Shown here: positions 17,187 through 29,869 of the stretch, in pieces
Layout of the letters: each line of letters begins with the position of its first letter
How positions within the stretch are numbered: the stretch's first letter is position 1
Source: Geminicoccus roseus DSM 18922
GTDB lineage: Bacteria; Pseudomonadota; Alphaproteobacteria; Geminicoccales; Geminicoccaceae
DNA length: 64,000 bases
Direction of reading: 5' to 3'
Assembly: GCF_000427665.1 (NCBI RefSeq)
Contig: NZ_KE386572.1
Span: 5,146,373-5,210,372, forward strand
Translations under genes and position numbers: made by a program
The notes under the pieces: generated by a model
Told to the model about the DNA's origin: nothing
Databases searched by the model: none
What the model saw: only the letters and a program-made list of their open reading frames with translations

Positions 17187-18110
17187 ATGAACCAGCTCGC
17201 AGCCCTCACGGAGATCCTGAGCCGTCACGCCCCTGTGGACGGCACCCATCCGTGCCCGTTGCCGGGCGTGACGCTGCTGCGTTCGTCGACACCGACGATG
17301 CCGATGCCGGTCATCTACGAGCCGACGCTCTGCATCGTCGCGCAGGGGCGCAAGCGCGCCATGCTGGGTGCCACCGCCTTCATCTATGACGCGGCAAGCT
17401 ACCTGATCGCGTCGGTGGACCTGCCGGTCATGGGATCGGTGATCGAGGCGAGCGCGGAGCGGCCTTATCTGTGCCTGCGTCTCGACCTGGACATGACGGC
17501 GCTCGGAGAACTCGCGATCCGCCATCCCGCATCCCGCCCCGAGGCAGAGGGCCTTCCGGTGGGTATTGCGCTGCACCGGACAACGCCCGCGCTGCTCGAC
17601 GCCGCGACCCGGCTCGCGGGACTGCTGGACACGCCGGACGACATCGGGGCGCTTGCGCCGCTGACGATCCGCGAGATCCTCTATCGGCTCCTGGCCGGAG
17701 ACAGCGGCGCCACGATCCGCCAGATGGCGCAGGCCAACAGCCGCCTCAACCAGATCGCTCGCGCCATCGTCTGGATCAGGGCGCATTTCCGGGAGGCTTG
17801 TCCGATCGAACAGGCGGCGGAGATGGCGGGCATGAGCCGGTCCACGTTCCATGTTCATTTCAAGACGATCACGTCGATGAGCCCGCTCGAGTTCCGCACT
17901 CACCTGCGCATGCAGGAGGCGCAGCGGCTCATGGTCGGTGAAGCCATGGACGCCGCCAGTGCCGGCTTCAGCGTCGGGTATGGCAGCCCGTCGCAGTTCA
18001 GTCGCGACTACGCCCGCATCTTCGGGACACCCCCGGCCAGACACGCCGGCCAGCTGCGTGGCGCCGTCGAGACCCGGCCCAGCGTGCCGGCGTCCGAGGC
18101 CGCTGCGTGA
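17187..18110 (+). CDS. AraC-family transcriptional regulator (AraC_N domain)
   Basis: A 307-residue regulator. Residues 20-180 form the AraC_N ligand-sensing domain (MPVIYEPTLCIVAQGRKRAM and SYLIASVDLPVMG are typical). The C-terminal 100 residues hold the double helix-turn-helix: AAEMAGMSRSTFHVHFK and FSVGYGSPSQFSRDYARIFG. The start at 17187 follows GGGAGA and gives the usual length for the family; the longer frame adds 24 residues. It is divergent from the SDR/Atu4866 unit, with direct-repeat half-sites between them, so it most likely activates that unit in response to an aldehyde, quinone or similar signal. Confidence 0.92.
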   Translation: MNQLAALTEILSRHAPVDGTHPCPLPGVTLLRSSTPTMPMPVIYEPTLCIVAQGRKRAMLGATAFIYDAASYLIASVDLPVMGSVIEASAERPYLCLRLDLDMTALGELAIRHPASRPEAEGLPVGIALHRTTPALLDAATRLAGLLDTPDDIGALAPLTIREILYRLLAGDSGATIRQMAQANSRLNQIARAIVWIRAHFREACPIEQAAEMAGMSRSTFHVHFKTITSMSPLEFRTHLRMQEAQRLMVGEAMDAASAGFSVGYGSPSQFSRDYARIFGTPPARHAGQLRGAVETRPSVPASEAAA

Positions 18111-18194
18111 CAGCCAGGCGCGAGGGGCGCCGCCACGAAACCACCCAGAGCAGCCTCGCCAGGATCATCAGCGGGCTTCCCCGCCTGCCGGACC

Positions 18195-18758
18195 GTGGCA
18201 GGAAAGCGGGCGCTGATGACCGACGCCAGCCAGGGGTATGACGTCGGGCGCCTGACGGAACTTCTTCCGGTGCTCCAGGCTGCGGAGCTGACCTGGCTGG
18301 AGGAGCCTTTCGCGGTGGATGACACGGCCGCCTACCATGCCTGGCGGGATTGCTCCGGCCGGCCGCCGCTGGCGATGGGCGAGAACAGCATCGGCCTTTC
18401 GGGCTTCCGGACGCTGATGGCGGAGATCTCTCCGGAGGTCGTGCAGCCCGACATCACCAAGACCGGCGGGATCAGTGGCGGCCGCACGATCTGCGCGGAG
18501 GTAGCGGGTCCTGGCCGGATGGTCTGCCTGCACATGTATGGGGGGCCGGTCGGCCTGTATGCGAGCGCCCATCTGGCGGCGGCAATCGGCACGGTCGCGT
18601 GGGTGGAGATGGATTCGAAGCGCAACCCGCTGTTCGAGCAGCTGCTGCCCTCGCCCCCGCAGGTGGTCGAAGGGCGCCTTCATCTCGGCGAGGCCGCAGG
18701 TCTTGGCTTTGATGTGCCGGAACGTGTCCTGCTCGAGTCAGATGTGACCGAGGCGTGA
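18195..18758 (+). pseudogene. truncated enolase-superfamily (mandelate racemase-like) remnant
   Basis: The 188 codons match the C-terminal half of mandelate racemase/muconate lactonising enzymes. Metal-ligand segments are kept: LMTDASQGYD, TWLEEPF and LAMGENSIG, followed by VQPDITKTGGIS, LHMYGG and VEMD. The entire N-terminal capping domain and the first catalytic KxK motif of the normal protein of about 370 residues are missing. The sequence upstream of the GTG at 18195 is not recognisable as this family. It therefore cannot be a working enzyme of the usual type. It stands directly downstream of the rRNA/tRNA-fMet end, on the opposite strand, and looks like a leftover of a rearrangement at the rRNA operon boundary. 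Confidence 0.75.
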
Positions 18759-18790
18759 GAGCGCGATTAGCCTGACCGGCCGAAAGCATC

Positions 18791-18821
18791 AAAGGCCCCG
18801 CCACTTTTCTGGGGGGCCTTT
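18791..18821 (-). terminator. hairpin downstream of the rRNA operon
   Basis: AAAGGCCCC and GGGGCCTTT form a nine-pair stem around an 11-14 base loop, a few bases beyond the tRNA-fMet. It is well placed to end the rRNA transcript on the minus strand, and could act both ways for the convergent enolase remnant. Confidence 0.6.
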
Positions 18822-18829
18822 GGAAGTTT

Positions 18830-18906
<77 letters not shown>

Positions 18907-18951
18907 TCGAGGGAAGTCTCGCTGGTGTTGTGTTGTTGGCGGCGTCACGCT

Positions 18952-19069
18952 GACCCGGCGGCGACCGACTTTCCCGTGCCTTAAGACACAGTATCATGGG
19001 CGCTGAGGGGTTTCACGGCCGAGTTCGGGATGGGATCGGGTGTGGCACCCTCGCTGTGACCACCGGGTC
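18952..19069 (-). rRNA. rrf: 5S ribosomal RNA
   Basis: About 118 bases. The ends pair (GACCCGG with CCGGGTC), and the interior has the conserved CCGATCCCATCCCGAACTCG and the loop GATACTG. It lies between the 23S gene and the initiator tRNA in the usual order. Ends are set from the terminal stem. Confidence 0.93.
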
Positions 19070-19095
19070 GGCGTGACGTCGCGATCTTGCCTGGT

Positions 19096-19114
19096 GGCGC
19101 GCCGTTGGCGCGCC
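19096..19114. repeat. GGCGCGCC hairpin in the 5S-23S spacer
   Basis: Two copies of the palindrome GGCGCGCC separated by GTT form a strong hairpin. It may take part in processing the rRNA precursor. Nothing else supports a function. Confidence 0.5.
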
Positions 19115-19119
19115 GGCTT

Positions 19120-19156
19120 CCCTGTCTATCGGCCGTTCGGCCTACTTGAGCCAGGG
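19120..19156 (-). repeat. hairpin element after the 23S gene (copy 1)
   Basis: CCCTG...CAGGG encloses an inner stem GGCCG/CGGCC. The core TATCGGCC-TTCGGCCT-CTTGAGCC recurs in the spacer on the other side of the 23S gene. The two elements bracket the 23S gene and could be processing signals or members of a dispersed repeat family. Confidence 0.55.
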
Positions 19157-19261
19157 AAGCTTTTCTTGCGGCAAGTACGGTGACTGTGTGATTGGGACGT
19201 TTTGGGATGCTGGATCGTCCGGTGTCTTGCACGGGTCGATCGCTGGTGTGGGGGGAGATGA

Positions 19262-22016
<2,755 letters not shown>

Positions 22017-22481
22017 TCTCCACCCCACAACAGCGACCGACCCGTGTTGTCTTCTTGCTGGGCTATCGGCCTTCGGCCTGCTTGAGCCCGGTTTGCACCG
22101 GATCCAACCAACAGCTTCAGATCCTCGAGCCTGACAAGATCACGTGCCCTTCGCTGCGGCAGAGCCCCACCGGTCGTGAGAGACGACCGGCAAGTTCTTC
22201 CACACCCCCCGATCGCTTGCGATCGGGAGTTTGATTGAGCATCCCGTGCGTCCCAAACTCGAACCACCGGAACAGGCTATTCCACCTGCACCGACCGTCC
22301 GAGCGGTCACACAGTCATCAAACACAACACCATACGATGATAAACAGAACGTCCGCCGGGCCAACGCCCGGGAACGACCATCAGGACCAGGCCCCAAGGG
22401 GCCATGATCCGGTCATGGAGCACTTCATCCGTCGCGCATGAAGACATCCTGTCCATCCACCGCCAGTCGCCTGGCGGGGAA
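22017..22481 (-). other. 23S-side part of the 16S-23S spacer, without tRNA-Ala
   Basis: About 465 bases between tRNA-Ile and 23S. The usual tRNA-Ala (TGC) of bacterial Ile-Ala spacers is not present on either strand. The stretch contains a hairpin related to the one after the 23S gene (22060-22089) and a further inverted repeat around 22221-22230 (CCCGATCG and CGATCGGG). A TTGTGTTTGATGA stretch on the minus strand near 22320 vaguely resembles an antitermination boxA. No gene is seen. Confidence 0.75.
22060..22089 (-). repeat. hairpin element before the 23S gene (copy 2)
   Basis: GGGCT...AGCCC encloses GGCCG/CGGCC-like inner arms. It is related to the element at 19120-19156 in the same orientation. 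It lies about 45 bases before the 23S 5' end. Confidence 0.55.
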
Positions 22482-22558
<77 letters not shown>

Positions 22559-22708
22559 GAACTCAGGATTGTCTTCATCTGGAGGGATGTGCGGACGGCG
22601 CCCCGCAGAAGCGAACTTCCGCATGGGACTTTGCTTTGCCGACTTGCGCCGGCTGTATCGACCTCAGCGACCCCGGGCAGTCCGTGAGATGCCCGACATC
22701 GAGGGTCC

Positions 22709-24196
<1,488 letters not shown>

Positions 24197-24347
24197 TCGC
24201 TGACCATCTAGGCATACGCAAGGTACCCATCAGAACCTCCGAAGAAGTTTCCAATGAACACCAAGATGTACCAGACGATCATCCCCACCCAGCCAGCCAA
24301 CCAAAGTCAGCCAGACCAGAGGACGCCGCCCGCACATCCCTCCAAAA

Positions 24348-24365
24348 CGCTTTTTCTAAAAAGCG
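24348..24365. repeat. perfect hairpin in the rRNA leader
   Basis: CGCTTTTT and AAAAAGCG form an eight-pair stem around a two-base loop. It resembles a terminator stem with A/T arms but lies inside the rRNA leader. It could be a processing site or a conditional pause. Confidence 0.5.
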
Positions 24366-24378
24366 CTCCACCAACCAA

Positions 24379-24391
24379 CGATGTCAAACAA
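24379..24391 (-). promoter_or_regulatory. boxA-like antitermination site in the rRNA leader
   Basis: On the minus strand TTGTTTGACATCG resembles the TTTGACA part of alphaproteobacterial rRNA boxA sequences. It lies in the leader between the promoter and 16S, as expected for Nus-factor loading. The match is partial. Confidence 0.4.
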
Positions 24392-24558
24392 CAACCCGCC
24401 GACCACCGCCCAGCCTCAACCAGACGACCATCGGGCAGCCCTTCCAGGCCGCCACCCAATCCCAACAGACCAGGCCGAAATCTTCACCAAAACCCGGCTA
24501 AACCACCAGGCAGCAGGCCATCCCCGCCGCCCAGCACCCCGCCGCGCTTCGTGAGCCG

Positions 24559-24587
24559 GGTTCTAGGACCAACCAGTGAAACCGTCA
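24559..24587 (-). promoter_or_regulatory. candidate rRNA operon promoter
   Basis: On the minus strand TTGACG (24587-24582), a 17-base spacer and TAGAAC (24564-24559) form a good housekeeping promoter. Transcription would begin near 24551, about 355 bases before 16S, a normal leader length. Confidence 0.6.
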
Positions 24588-25571
24588 ACAAGGTTTTTCG
24601 ATCCTTCGGCAACCGACCCGTGACAGAACCATGTGCGGACCTTCCGCCGATCCCAGCCACGGACAGCCTTGGCCATCCTGATCCATCTCCTCCGGGCGGA
24701 CATGGCTTCAGGACCGGAGGAGCTGCTGGCCCAGCTTGATGCTCCGGACAGGCGAGCGGAGAGCCGGCAGCCCAGGTGAATATGGTGATGCTGGGAGACC
24801 GGCAGCTCGGTAGAGCTTCAGGCCCTTGCTCCCGTCTCGAACTTGCTGACCCCAAGGCTGCTGCCGCTCAGGCAGGCTCCGGTCGAACGGCACATGCTGC
24901 CGCGGAAAACAATGCCACCGGCCTCCCCATGGCTGTCAGATCAGCTGTTCCGGCTCACCAGGATCCGGACGCTGGACATTCGGGACCTTCGCCTCCTGCC
25001 ACTCGTGATGGGACCGCTCGGTGCCGACGACCTGCCAGTGCCGGCGACCCTTCGCGTATCGCGCTCCATCACTCTTGTGGCCACTCTGAAGGGCGCCTTG
25101 AGCTTTTAGGAATGGTTCTGGCTGCGCGCCAACCCTTGAGGTCCGTGAGGCCGCCTGCGGCCGAGGACGTGCAGCATTGCAACTGGCTGTCGTGAGAAAC
25201 ACGACCGGCGGTCTTCGCTAATTCGATCGAGCGCGTGTCCAGATAGCACGTGCCCGTTTGGTTGAGAGATTCCTCGCTCGTGGTGACGACGGCGCTCCCC
25301 AGAACGAATCTGATCGTCTGCGCTCTGAGCGATGCAGTTACAAATGCCATCTGCCTCGCCAATTCAGGCGGGCACTCTCAGGATGTCGTCCACATCCGGC
25401 CTGGAATGGGCACAGACGTCGGCCCGGCCGACTTCGCACCGCACAAGCACTCGATCGATGGTCGATCGGGCTGACAGGAGCACGGAACCGGTGCAGCAAG
25501 GGATGGATGCGATCTTGAGGCCGCTCGATGTGCCGTCCGCCACGAATAGTTGAATGGCTTCCAGCGCATCA
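24588..25571. other. gene-poor stretch upstream of the rRNA promoter
   Basis: Roughly 980 bases with no gene that can be supported. Open frames on both strands are short, lack ribosome sites and show no recognisable protein. The minus-strand reading around 25130 (TDLKGWRAARTI) is reminiscent of a transposase fragment but too short to call. The DNA may be eroded coding sequence, like the adjacent remnants at 26142-27124. Confidence 0.5.
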
Positions 25572-26078
25572 TCAGCGCCGACCCATGCGCCCACCGCCGC
25601 GCCCGCCGAACCCGCCCCGTCCGGAGCGGCCGATCCGGTCCCTGGCGAAGCTCGGGGCGATCCTGGATGGGGTGGACGGCTGGGCCGGCGTCGGCACCAC
25701 CGGGCGCAGCGTCCCGGTCCGGATGCGGTTCTGCATGCTGGAGATGACCTGCGCTCGCTGGTCGGCGTCAAGCCCATCCCAGGCAGTCCGCACCTGGGCA
25801 CGATCCGCGTCGCTCAACCCGTCCCACTGTTCGCGGATTTCCTGCTTCTCCTCGGGCGACAGCTGGTCCCATCTCTCCTTTAGTGCCGCCTTCTGCGCAT
25901 CGTCCAGGCCCGCGAGAAAATCCTCGTCGTACTCGTCGTAGTAGTAGATCCAGTCATCGTCGTAGAACGGGTCGTCCCAGACGTATTGGGTGTATGTCCC
26001 GCCGCCCGGGCCGCTGCCGGCGCATCCGGCCAGGGTGGCGGCCCCGAGCGCCATCAACAAGCCGCGCCGCGTCCACAT
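25572..26078 (-). CDS. lipoprotein with WD-L helical repeats (DUF3106-like)
   Basis: A 168-residue predicted lipoprotein. A signal peptide ends in the lipobox LAGC (cysteine 19). An acidic Tyr/Asp-rich stretch follows (residues 33-56). Then come about three helical repeats of the type L-x-x-E-x-K-x-x-x-x-x-x-W-D-x-L-S (KERWDQLSPEEKQEIREQWD is typical), like DUF3106 proteins. The C-terminus is basic and rich in Gly and Arg (GRGGFGGRGGG). Such proteins resemble periplasmic stress sensors but their function is unknown. It stands alone between the rRNA region and decayed genes. Confidence 0.65.
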   Translation of the reverse strand: MWTRRGLLMALGAATLAGCAGSGPGGGTYTQYVWDDPFYDDDWIYYYDEYDEDFLAGLDDAQKAALKERWDQLSPEEKQEIREQWDGLSDADRAQVRTAWDGLDADQRAQVISSMQNRIRTGTLRPVVPTPAQPSTPSRIAPSFARDRIGRSGRGGFGGRGGGRMGRR

Positions 26079-26141
26079 TGTTTCCTGCCTCCCAATCTGG
26101 CCGAGATGGCACAGGAAGAGCCGGCGCGGTCCTGGTCCTCC

Positions 26142-26309
26142 CTATTCCCCTGCCAGTGCGCCTGCCTGATCCAGCCGGGATGGGTGCCGCATCATGCGGA
26201 TGCTCCGCGGCAGCTTCTGCTGACCCATGGCCTTCTCCGGCACCCACTGGAACACGACATAGAGCACCGGGATCGTGAAGATGCCAACCAGCGTGACACT
26301 GCGGTAGTC
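26142..26309 (-). pseudogene. C-terminal remnant of an RND efflux pump permease
   Basis: About 55 codons whose reading VTLVGIFTIPVLYVVFQWVP matches the last transmembrane helix and C-terminal tail of AcrB/MexB-type transporters, which are normally about 1040 residues. Nothing upstream of DYRS matches the family, so only the tail survives. Its broken end abuts the broken end of the glgP remnant on the opposite strand, marking a rearrangement or deletion junction near 26310. It is not expected to make a working protein. Confidence 0.6.
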
Positions 26310-26312
26310 GTT

Positions 26313-26498
26313 GAAGCGGACGATCGTCTGCGGCCGCAGGATGCCGACCGGCGGCTCATCGAGACCATTGGCGACCCGGACAGGTGGGCGCGCATGGCAA
26401 TCGTCGACATCGCCTGCTCCGGGCGGTTCTCGAGCAACCGCACCATTGCCGGACATGCCAGGAAGATCTGGCGGGCGGGACCGTGCCTGGCGCCGTGA
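26313..26498 (+). pseudogene. glgP: C-terminal remnant of glycogen phosphorylase (glgP)
   Basis: About 60 codons. The reading DPDRWARMAIVDIACSGRFS followed by SNRTIAGHARKIW matches the conserved C-terminus of glycogen/alpha-glucan phosphorylase (normally W..M.I.N.A.SGKFSSDRTI.EYA.EIW). The rest of the protein of about 800 residues is missing. Its stop codon overlaps a GTG that starts the glgX remnant, the arrangement of an intact glycogen operon. Substitutions such as Tyr to His in the last helix indicate loss of constraint. Confidence 0.7.
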
Positions 26499-27124
26499 GC
26501 CGGTCCGTCACCGCAGCTGGCACGCGCAGTTGGCCCTGCTCCAGGGTGCCACAGCCTGCGGCCGGGGGTGTGAACTTCAGCGTCTGCGCCCGGCATGTGC
26601 ACGCGGTGGAACTGCTGCTGTTCGACTGGGCCGACAGCCCGAAGCCAGCAGCAACGATCCGCTTCGATCCGGTTGCCGACCGTACCTATCACTGCTGGCC
26701 CAAGGTCGTCCCCAACCTGCGCCCTGGCCAGATCCACGCTTGCCGCGCGGCCGGACGGTGGGCGCCTGCGGCCGGCCTGTGCTCCGACTGCGCCAAGGTC
26801 TTGCTTGACCTCTACGCCCATGCGGTCGCGATCCCAGCGCTGTACGACCTGCAGGCCGCCGGCAAGGATGGCGACGATGCCGCCACCTCCCTGAAAAGCG
26901 TCGTGGTCGACCTTTCGGCCTGTGACTGGGAAGGCGACCGTCCGCTGCGGCAGCTATGCGCCTGGACCATCATCTACGAGATGCACGTCCGCGGCGTCAC
27001 CCGGCACCCAGCCTCCGGGCTTGAGAAAGGCCGCCATGGCACGTTCGCCGGCCTGGCCGAGAGGATGTCCTACCAGCGCGACAGCAATTTCGGCAGCAAT
27101 CTGCTTACTGGCCGCATTCGTTGA
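26495..27124 (+). pseudogene. glgX: N-terminal remnant of glycogen debranching enzyme (glgX)
   Basis: 209 codons from a GTG overlapping the glgP remnant stop. They match the N-terminal CBM48 domain and the start of the GlgX catalytic domain: GVNFSVCARHVHAVELLLFD, IRPGQIYAY-like LRPGQIHACRA, KVLLDLYAHAVAIP, CDWEGDRPLRQ and IIYEMHVRGVTRHP. GlgX is normally about 700 residues; similarity stops near GTFAGLAERM, some 40 bases before tRNA-Ser. Several conserved tyrosines are replaced by Cys or His and key prolines are lost, so the fragment is decaying and not a short functional domain. Confidence 0.75.
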
Positions 27125-27163
27125 CCCGCTGAAACACGAAGAAAATTCTGCCCGGGAGGGCGG

Positions 27164-27251
27164 TGGCGGAGGGAACGGGATTCGAACCCGTGAGGAGTTG
27201 CCCCCAACACGCTTTCCAGGCGTGCGCCTTAAACCGCTCGGCCATCCCTCC
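27164..27251 (-). tRNA. tRNA-Ser (GGA)
   Basis: An 88-base class II tRNA with anticodon GGA in CTGGAAA, a long variable arm, the T-arm GGGTTCGAATCCC, the acceptor GGAGGGA paired with TCCCTCC, and encoded CCA. The truncated glgX remnant ends about 40 bases from its 3' end, so this could be an old integration or recombination site. Confidence 0.97.
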
Positions 27252-27431
27252 GGTTTCGGCTGGCGATGGCTTCTAGCGGCTGGCATCCTGCGCCGCAAGC
27301 CAGAGCCGGCATCCACCGGCCATGTCGGAGACGTAAATCTTGCATCGCAGCCAGGTTCTTCCGCCCGGGCGTCCCCCTTCGAACCCCGGGAGGGCTTGGC
27401 CGTGCTCCTGCTCCGGCGCGCCGGGACGGAC

Positions 27432-28658
27432 ATGACGGGCCCGATGCTGGCGCGGGGCGCCGACCGGTTCGCCGGCTGGCTGGTCATCCTGCTGCCCCTC
27501 CTGTTCGTGCTGGGCCGCGCCCTGGCCGATGGCGCGCTGATCCTGGTGGCCCTGGCGTTCCTGGTCCGCTCGGCAGCGCTGCGCGACTGGCGCTGGGCGG
27601 GGGAAGCCTGGGTCGTGCTGGCCCTGGCCTGGGTCGCCTGGCTCACCTTCGCCGGGATGTTCGCCGCCGACGTCGCGGACGCCACCAGCAAGGGCGCGAT
27701 CCAGATCCGCTTCGTGCTGTTCGCCGCCGCCCTGGCGACCGTGCACTTCCAGAATCCGCGGGTGCGAAGGAACTTCCTCCTGGCGCTGGCCGCGACGGTG
27801 CTCCTGGTGGCGATTGACTGCCTGATCCAGGTGGCGACCGGCAGGTCGCTCACCGGCCGGCCGCTGCCGGAAGCGTACCGCCTGTCCGGACCGTTCTCCG
27901 CGCAAAAGGCCGGGACCTATCTGGGCAAGACGGTGTTCCCGGCCCTGCTCCCGCTCGTGCTTCTGGTCGAGCGGCGCGAGCTGGCCGCCTGGATCCCGCT
28001 GGTCGGCCTGGGTGCAGCCGGCGCGATCATCGCGCTCACCGGGGAACGCTCCGCCCTGCTGGCCTTCGGCCTGGGTGCGGCCTGCTGCATGGTCCTGCTG
28101 CCGGCCCTGCGCCGATATCTTTTGCCGGCCATGCTGGTGGCCCTGGCGGGACTGGCGGTGATCGGCCTCAGCCGGCCGATCCTGGTCGAGCGCTTCGTCG
28201 AGCAGACCAGGGACGATCTGGTGGGCTTTGCCGACAAGCGCTACGGAATGATCTTCCGCAGCGGCCTTGCCTTGTTCGAAGAGCAGCCGGTCACCGGAAT
28301 CGGCGTCTCGGAGTTTCCCAGCCGCTGCCCAGAGCCACGCTTCGCCGGAATCGGCCCGGTCGAGGTCCGCTGCGTGAGCCACCCGCACAATCCATGGATG
28401 GAGATGCTGGTCGAGGGCGGCTTGGTCGCGCTTGCGCTGTGGCTGGCGCTGCTGGTCGCCTGGCTGGTCCGGTTCCGCCAGGCCGGCCGCACCGTCTTTG
28501 CGGTCGGAACGGCTGCCCTGCTGCCGTTCGCCTGGCCGCTGATGACCAGCATGTCGCTGTTCACCACCTGGAACGCCATCCTCTGGTGGCAGGCGATGGC
28601 GCTGATGCTGGCGCTCAGTCCAGCAGTTCGGCCGCGATCGAGCGGCCCTCTTCCTTGA
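27432..28658 (+). CDS. O-antigen ligase/polymerase-family membrane protein
   Basis: A 408-residue polytopic membrane protein of the Wzy_C (WaaL/O-antigen ligase) family. About ten hydrophobic segments are evident. A central loop contains the family core GRPLPEAYRLSGPF, and a periplasmic loop ends in HPHNPWMEMLVEGG, the HxHN motif characteristic of O-antigen ligases. It would transfer undecaprenyl-linked glycan to lipid A-core or a related acceptor at the periplasmic face. The frame is open far upstream through tRNA-Ser and glgX sequence, so the start is taken at MTGPMLARGA; 27444 is an alternative. Its 3' end overlaps the convergent small gene by 44 bases. Confidence 0.82.
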   Translation: MTGPMLARGADRFAGWLVILLPLLFVLGRALADGALILVALAFLVRSAALRDWRWAGEAWVVLALAWVAWLTFAGMFAADVADATSKGAIQIRFVLFAAALATVHFQNPRVRRNFLLALAATVLLVAIDCLIQVATGRSLTGRPLPEAYRLSGPFSAQKAGTYLGKTVFPALLPLVLLVERRELAAWIPLVGLGAAGAIIALTGERSALLAFGLGAACCMVLLPALRRYLLPAMLVALAGLAVIGLSRPILVERFVEQTRDDLVGFADKRYGMIFRSGLALFEEQPVTGIGVSEFPSRCPEPRFAGIGPVEVRCVSHPHNPWMEMLVEGGLVALALWLALLVAWLVRFRQAGRTVFAVGTAALLPFAWPLMTSMSLFTTWNAILWWQAMALMLALSPAVRPRSSGPLP

Positions 28659-28905
28659 GGTCGCCGCGGGCGACCGGCCGGCCGGCGCGGCGGTACCAGT
28701 AGGCGGCGTTGCCGGCATCGCCCTCGACCCGGTGCAGCCAGGCGTGCACCCAGTCGGCATCCGCTTCGCCCTCGTGCGCCTGGACGATCCCGTGCGCCTG
28801 TTCCCACTGGTCGTTCAGTCCGTACCAGACCGCCGCGACCGGCTCGGACAGGCCGGCTGGGGGAGCCGGGTCCGCCAGCGAGGCCAGGAAATCGTCAAGC
28901 TTCAT
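28615..28905 (-). CDS. small conserved hypothetical protein coupled to rpoH
   Basis: A 96-residue soluble protein. It contains WEQAHGIVQ, ADWVHAWLHRVEGDAGNAAY and WYRRAGRPV, a pattern I associate with a widespread small protein family of unknown role with a helical, TPR-like appearance. The ATG overlaps the rpoH stop by one base (TGATG), so translation is probably coupled to that of the heat-shock sigma factor. Its end overlaps the convergent O-antigen ligase gene by 44 bases. No enzymatic motif is seen. Confidence 0.72.
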   Translation of the reverse strand: MKLDDFLASLADPAPPAGLSEPVAAVWYGLNDQWEQAHGIVQAHEGEADADWVHAWLHRVEGDAGNAAYWYRRAGRPVARGDLKEEGRSIAAELLD

Positions 28906-29843
28906 CAGTCCACGGCCTCCGCAGCCCGCATGTCGCCGGGCCTGGGCATCCGCGGTGCTCCCTCGGCATGCTCGACCGCTTTCTTGCGCTCGAGCTCCAG
29001 GATCGCCTTCTGCAGCTTCTCGAACGCGCGCACCTCGATCTGGCGTACCCGCTCGCGGCTCACCCCGTATTTCTCGGAGAGCTGCTCCAGCGTGGTGGGA
29101 TCCTCCTTCAGGCGCCGTTCCGTCAGGATGTACTGCTCGCGCTCGTTCAGGACCGACATCGCCTCGCTGAGAAGCGCCTCGCGGTGACCGCGCTCGTCGG
29201 CATCGGCGACCGTGCGGTCCTGCGTCTCGCGGTCGTCCTCCAGCCAGTCCTGCCACTCGCTGTCGCCCTCGATCCGCAAGGGCGCGTTCAGCGAATGGTC
29301 GGGTCCTTCCAGGCGCCGGTTCATGTCGATGACGTCCTGCTCGGTCACCGCCAGCGTGTCGGCGATCGCGCGCACCGTGTCGGGATGAAGATCGCCGTCC
29401 TCCATCGCCTGCATCTGCGACTTCAGCCGGCGCAGGTTGAAGAACAGCTTCTTCTGCGCGGCCGTGGTGCCCATCTTCACGAGCGACCAGGAGTGCAGGA
29501 TGTATTCCTGGATGGCCGCCTTGATCCACCACATGGCGTAGGTCGCCAAACGGAAGCCGCGTTCCGGGTCGAAACGCTTGACTGCCTGCATCAGCCCGAC
29601 ATTGCCTTCCGAGATGATCTCGGACATCGGCAGGCCGTAGCCGCGATAGCCCATGGCGATCTTCGCCACGAGCCGCAGGTGCGAAGTCACCAGCTTGTGG
29701 GCGGCCTCGGCATCCTCGTCGTCGCGCCAGCGACGAGCGAGCATGTATTCTTCCTCCGCCGGCAGCATCGGGAACCGGCGGATCTCGTCGAGGTAACGGG
29801 AAAGCCCGCTGCCTTCGAGGGCGACCGTCGGAAGACCGGCCAT
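28905..29843 (-). CDS. rpoH: RNA polymerase heat-shock sigma factor RpoH (sigma-32)
   Basis: A 312-residue sigma-70-family factor. Region 2 (LVTSHLRLVAKIAMGYRGYG, then RFDPERGFRLATYAMWWIKA) is followed by the RpoH box QKKLFFNLRRLK that distinguishes heat-shock sigma factors. Region 4 helix-turn-helix is TLEQLSEKYGVSRERVRQIE. It directs transcription of chaperone and protease genes after heat and other protein-folding stress. In the 5' leader a GGTCCG/CGGACC hairpin lies about 27 bases before the ATG. A small gene overlaps its stop; rluD lies upstream on the same strand with 149 bases between. Confidence 0.96.
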   Translation of the reverse strand: MAGLPTVALEGSGLSRYLDEIRRFPMLPAEEEYMLARRWRDDEDAEAAHKLVTSHLRLVAKIAMGYRGYGLPMSEIISEGNVGLMQAVKRFDPERGFRLATYAMWWIKAAIQEYILHSWSLVKMGTTAAQKKLFFNLRRLKSQMQAMEDGDLHPDTVRAIADTLAVTEQDVIDMNRRLEGPDHSLNAPLRIEGDSEWQDWLEDDRETQDRTVADADERGHREALLSEAMSVLNEREQYILTERRLKEDPTTLEQLSEKYGVSRERVRQIEVRAFEKLQKAILELERKKAVEHAEGAPRMPRPGDMRAAEAVD

Positions 29844-29869
29844 GGCACTCCTTCTCCTGCACTGAAACG

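Noticed and set aside
24936-25400. Possible ISAs1-like transposase fragment on the minus strand (TDLKGWRAARTI)
   Set aside because: Only a dozen residues look similar, frames are broken, and no inverted repeats or other transposase motifs are present.
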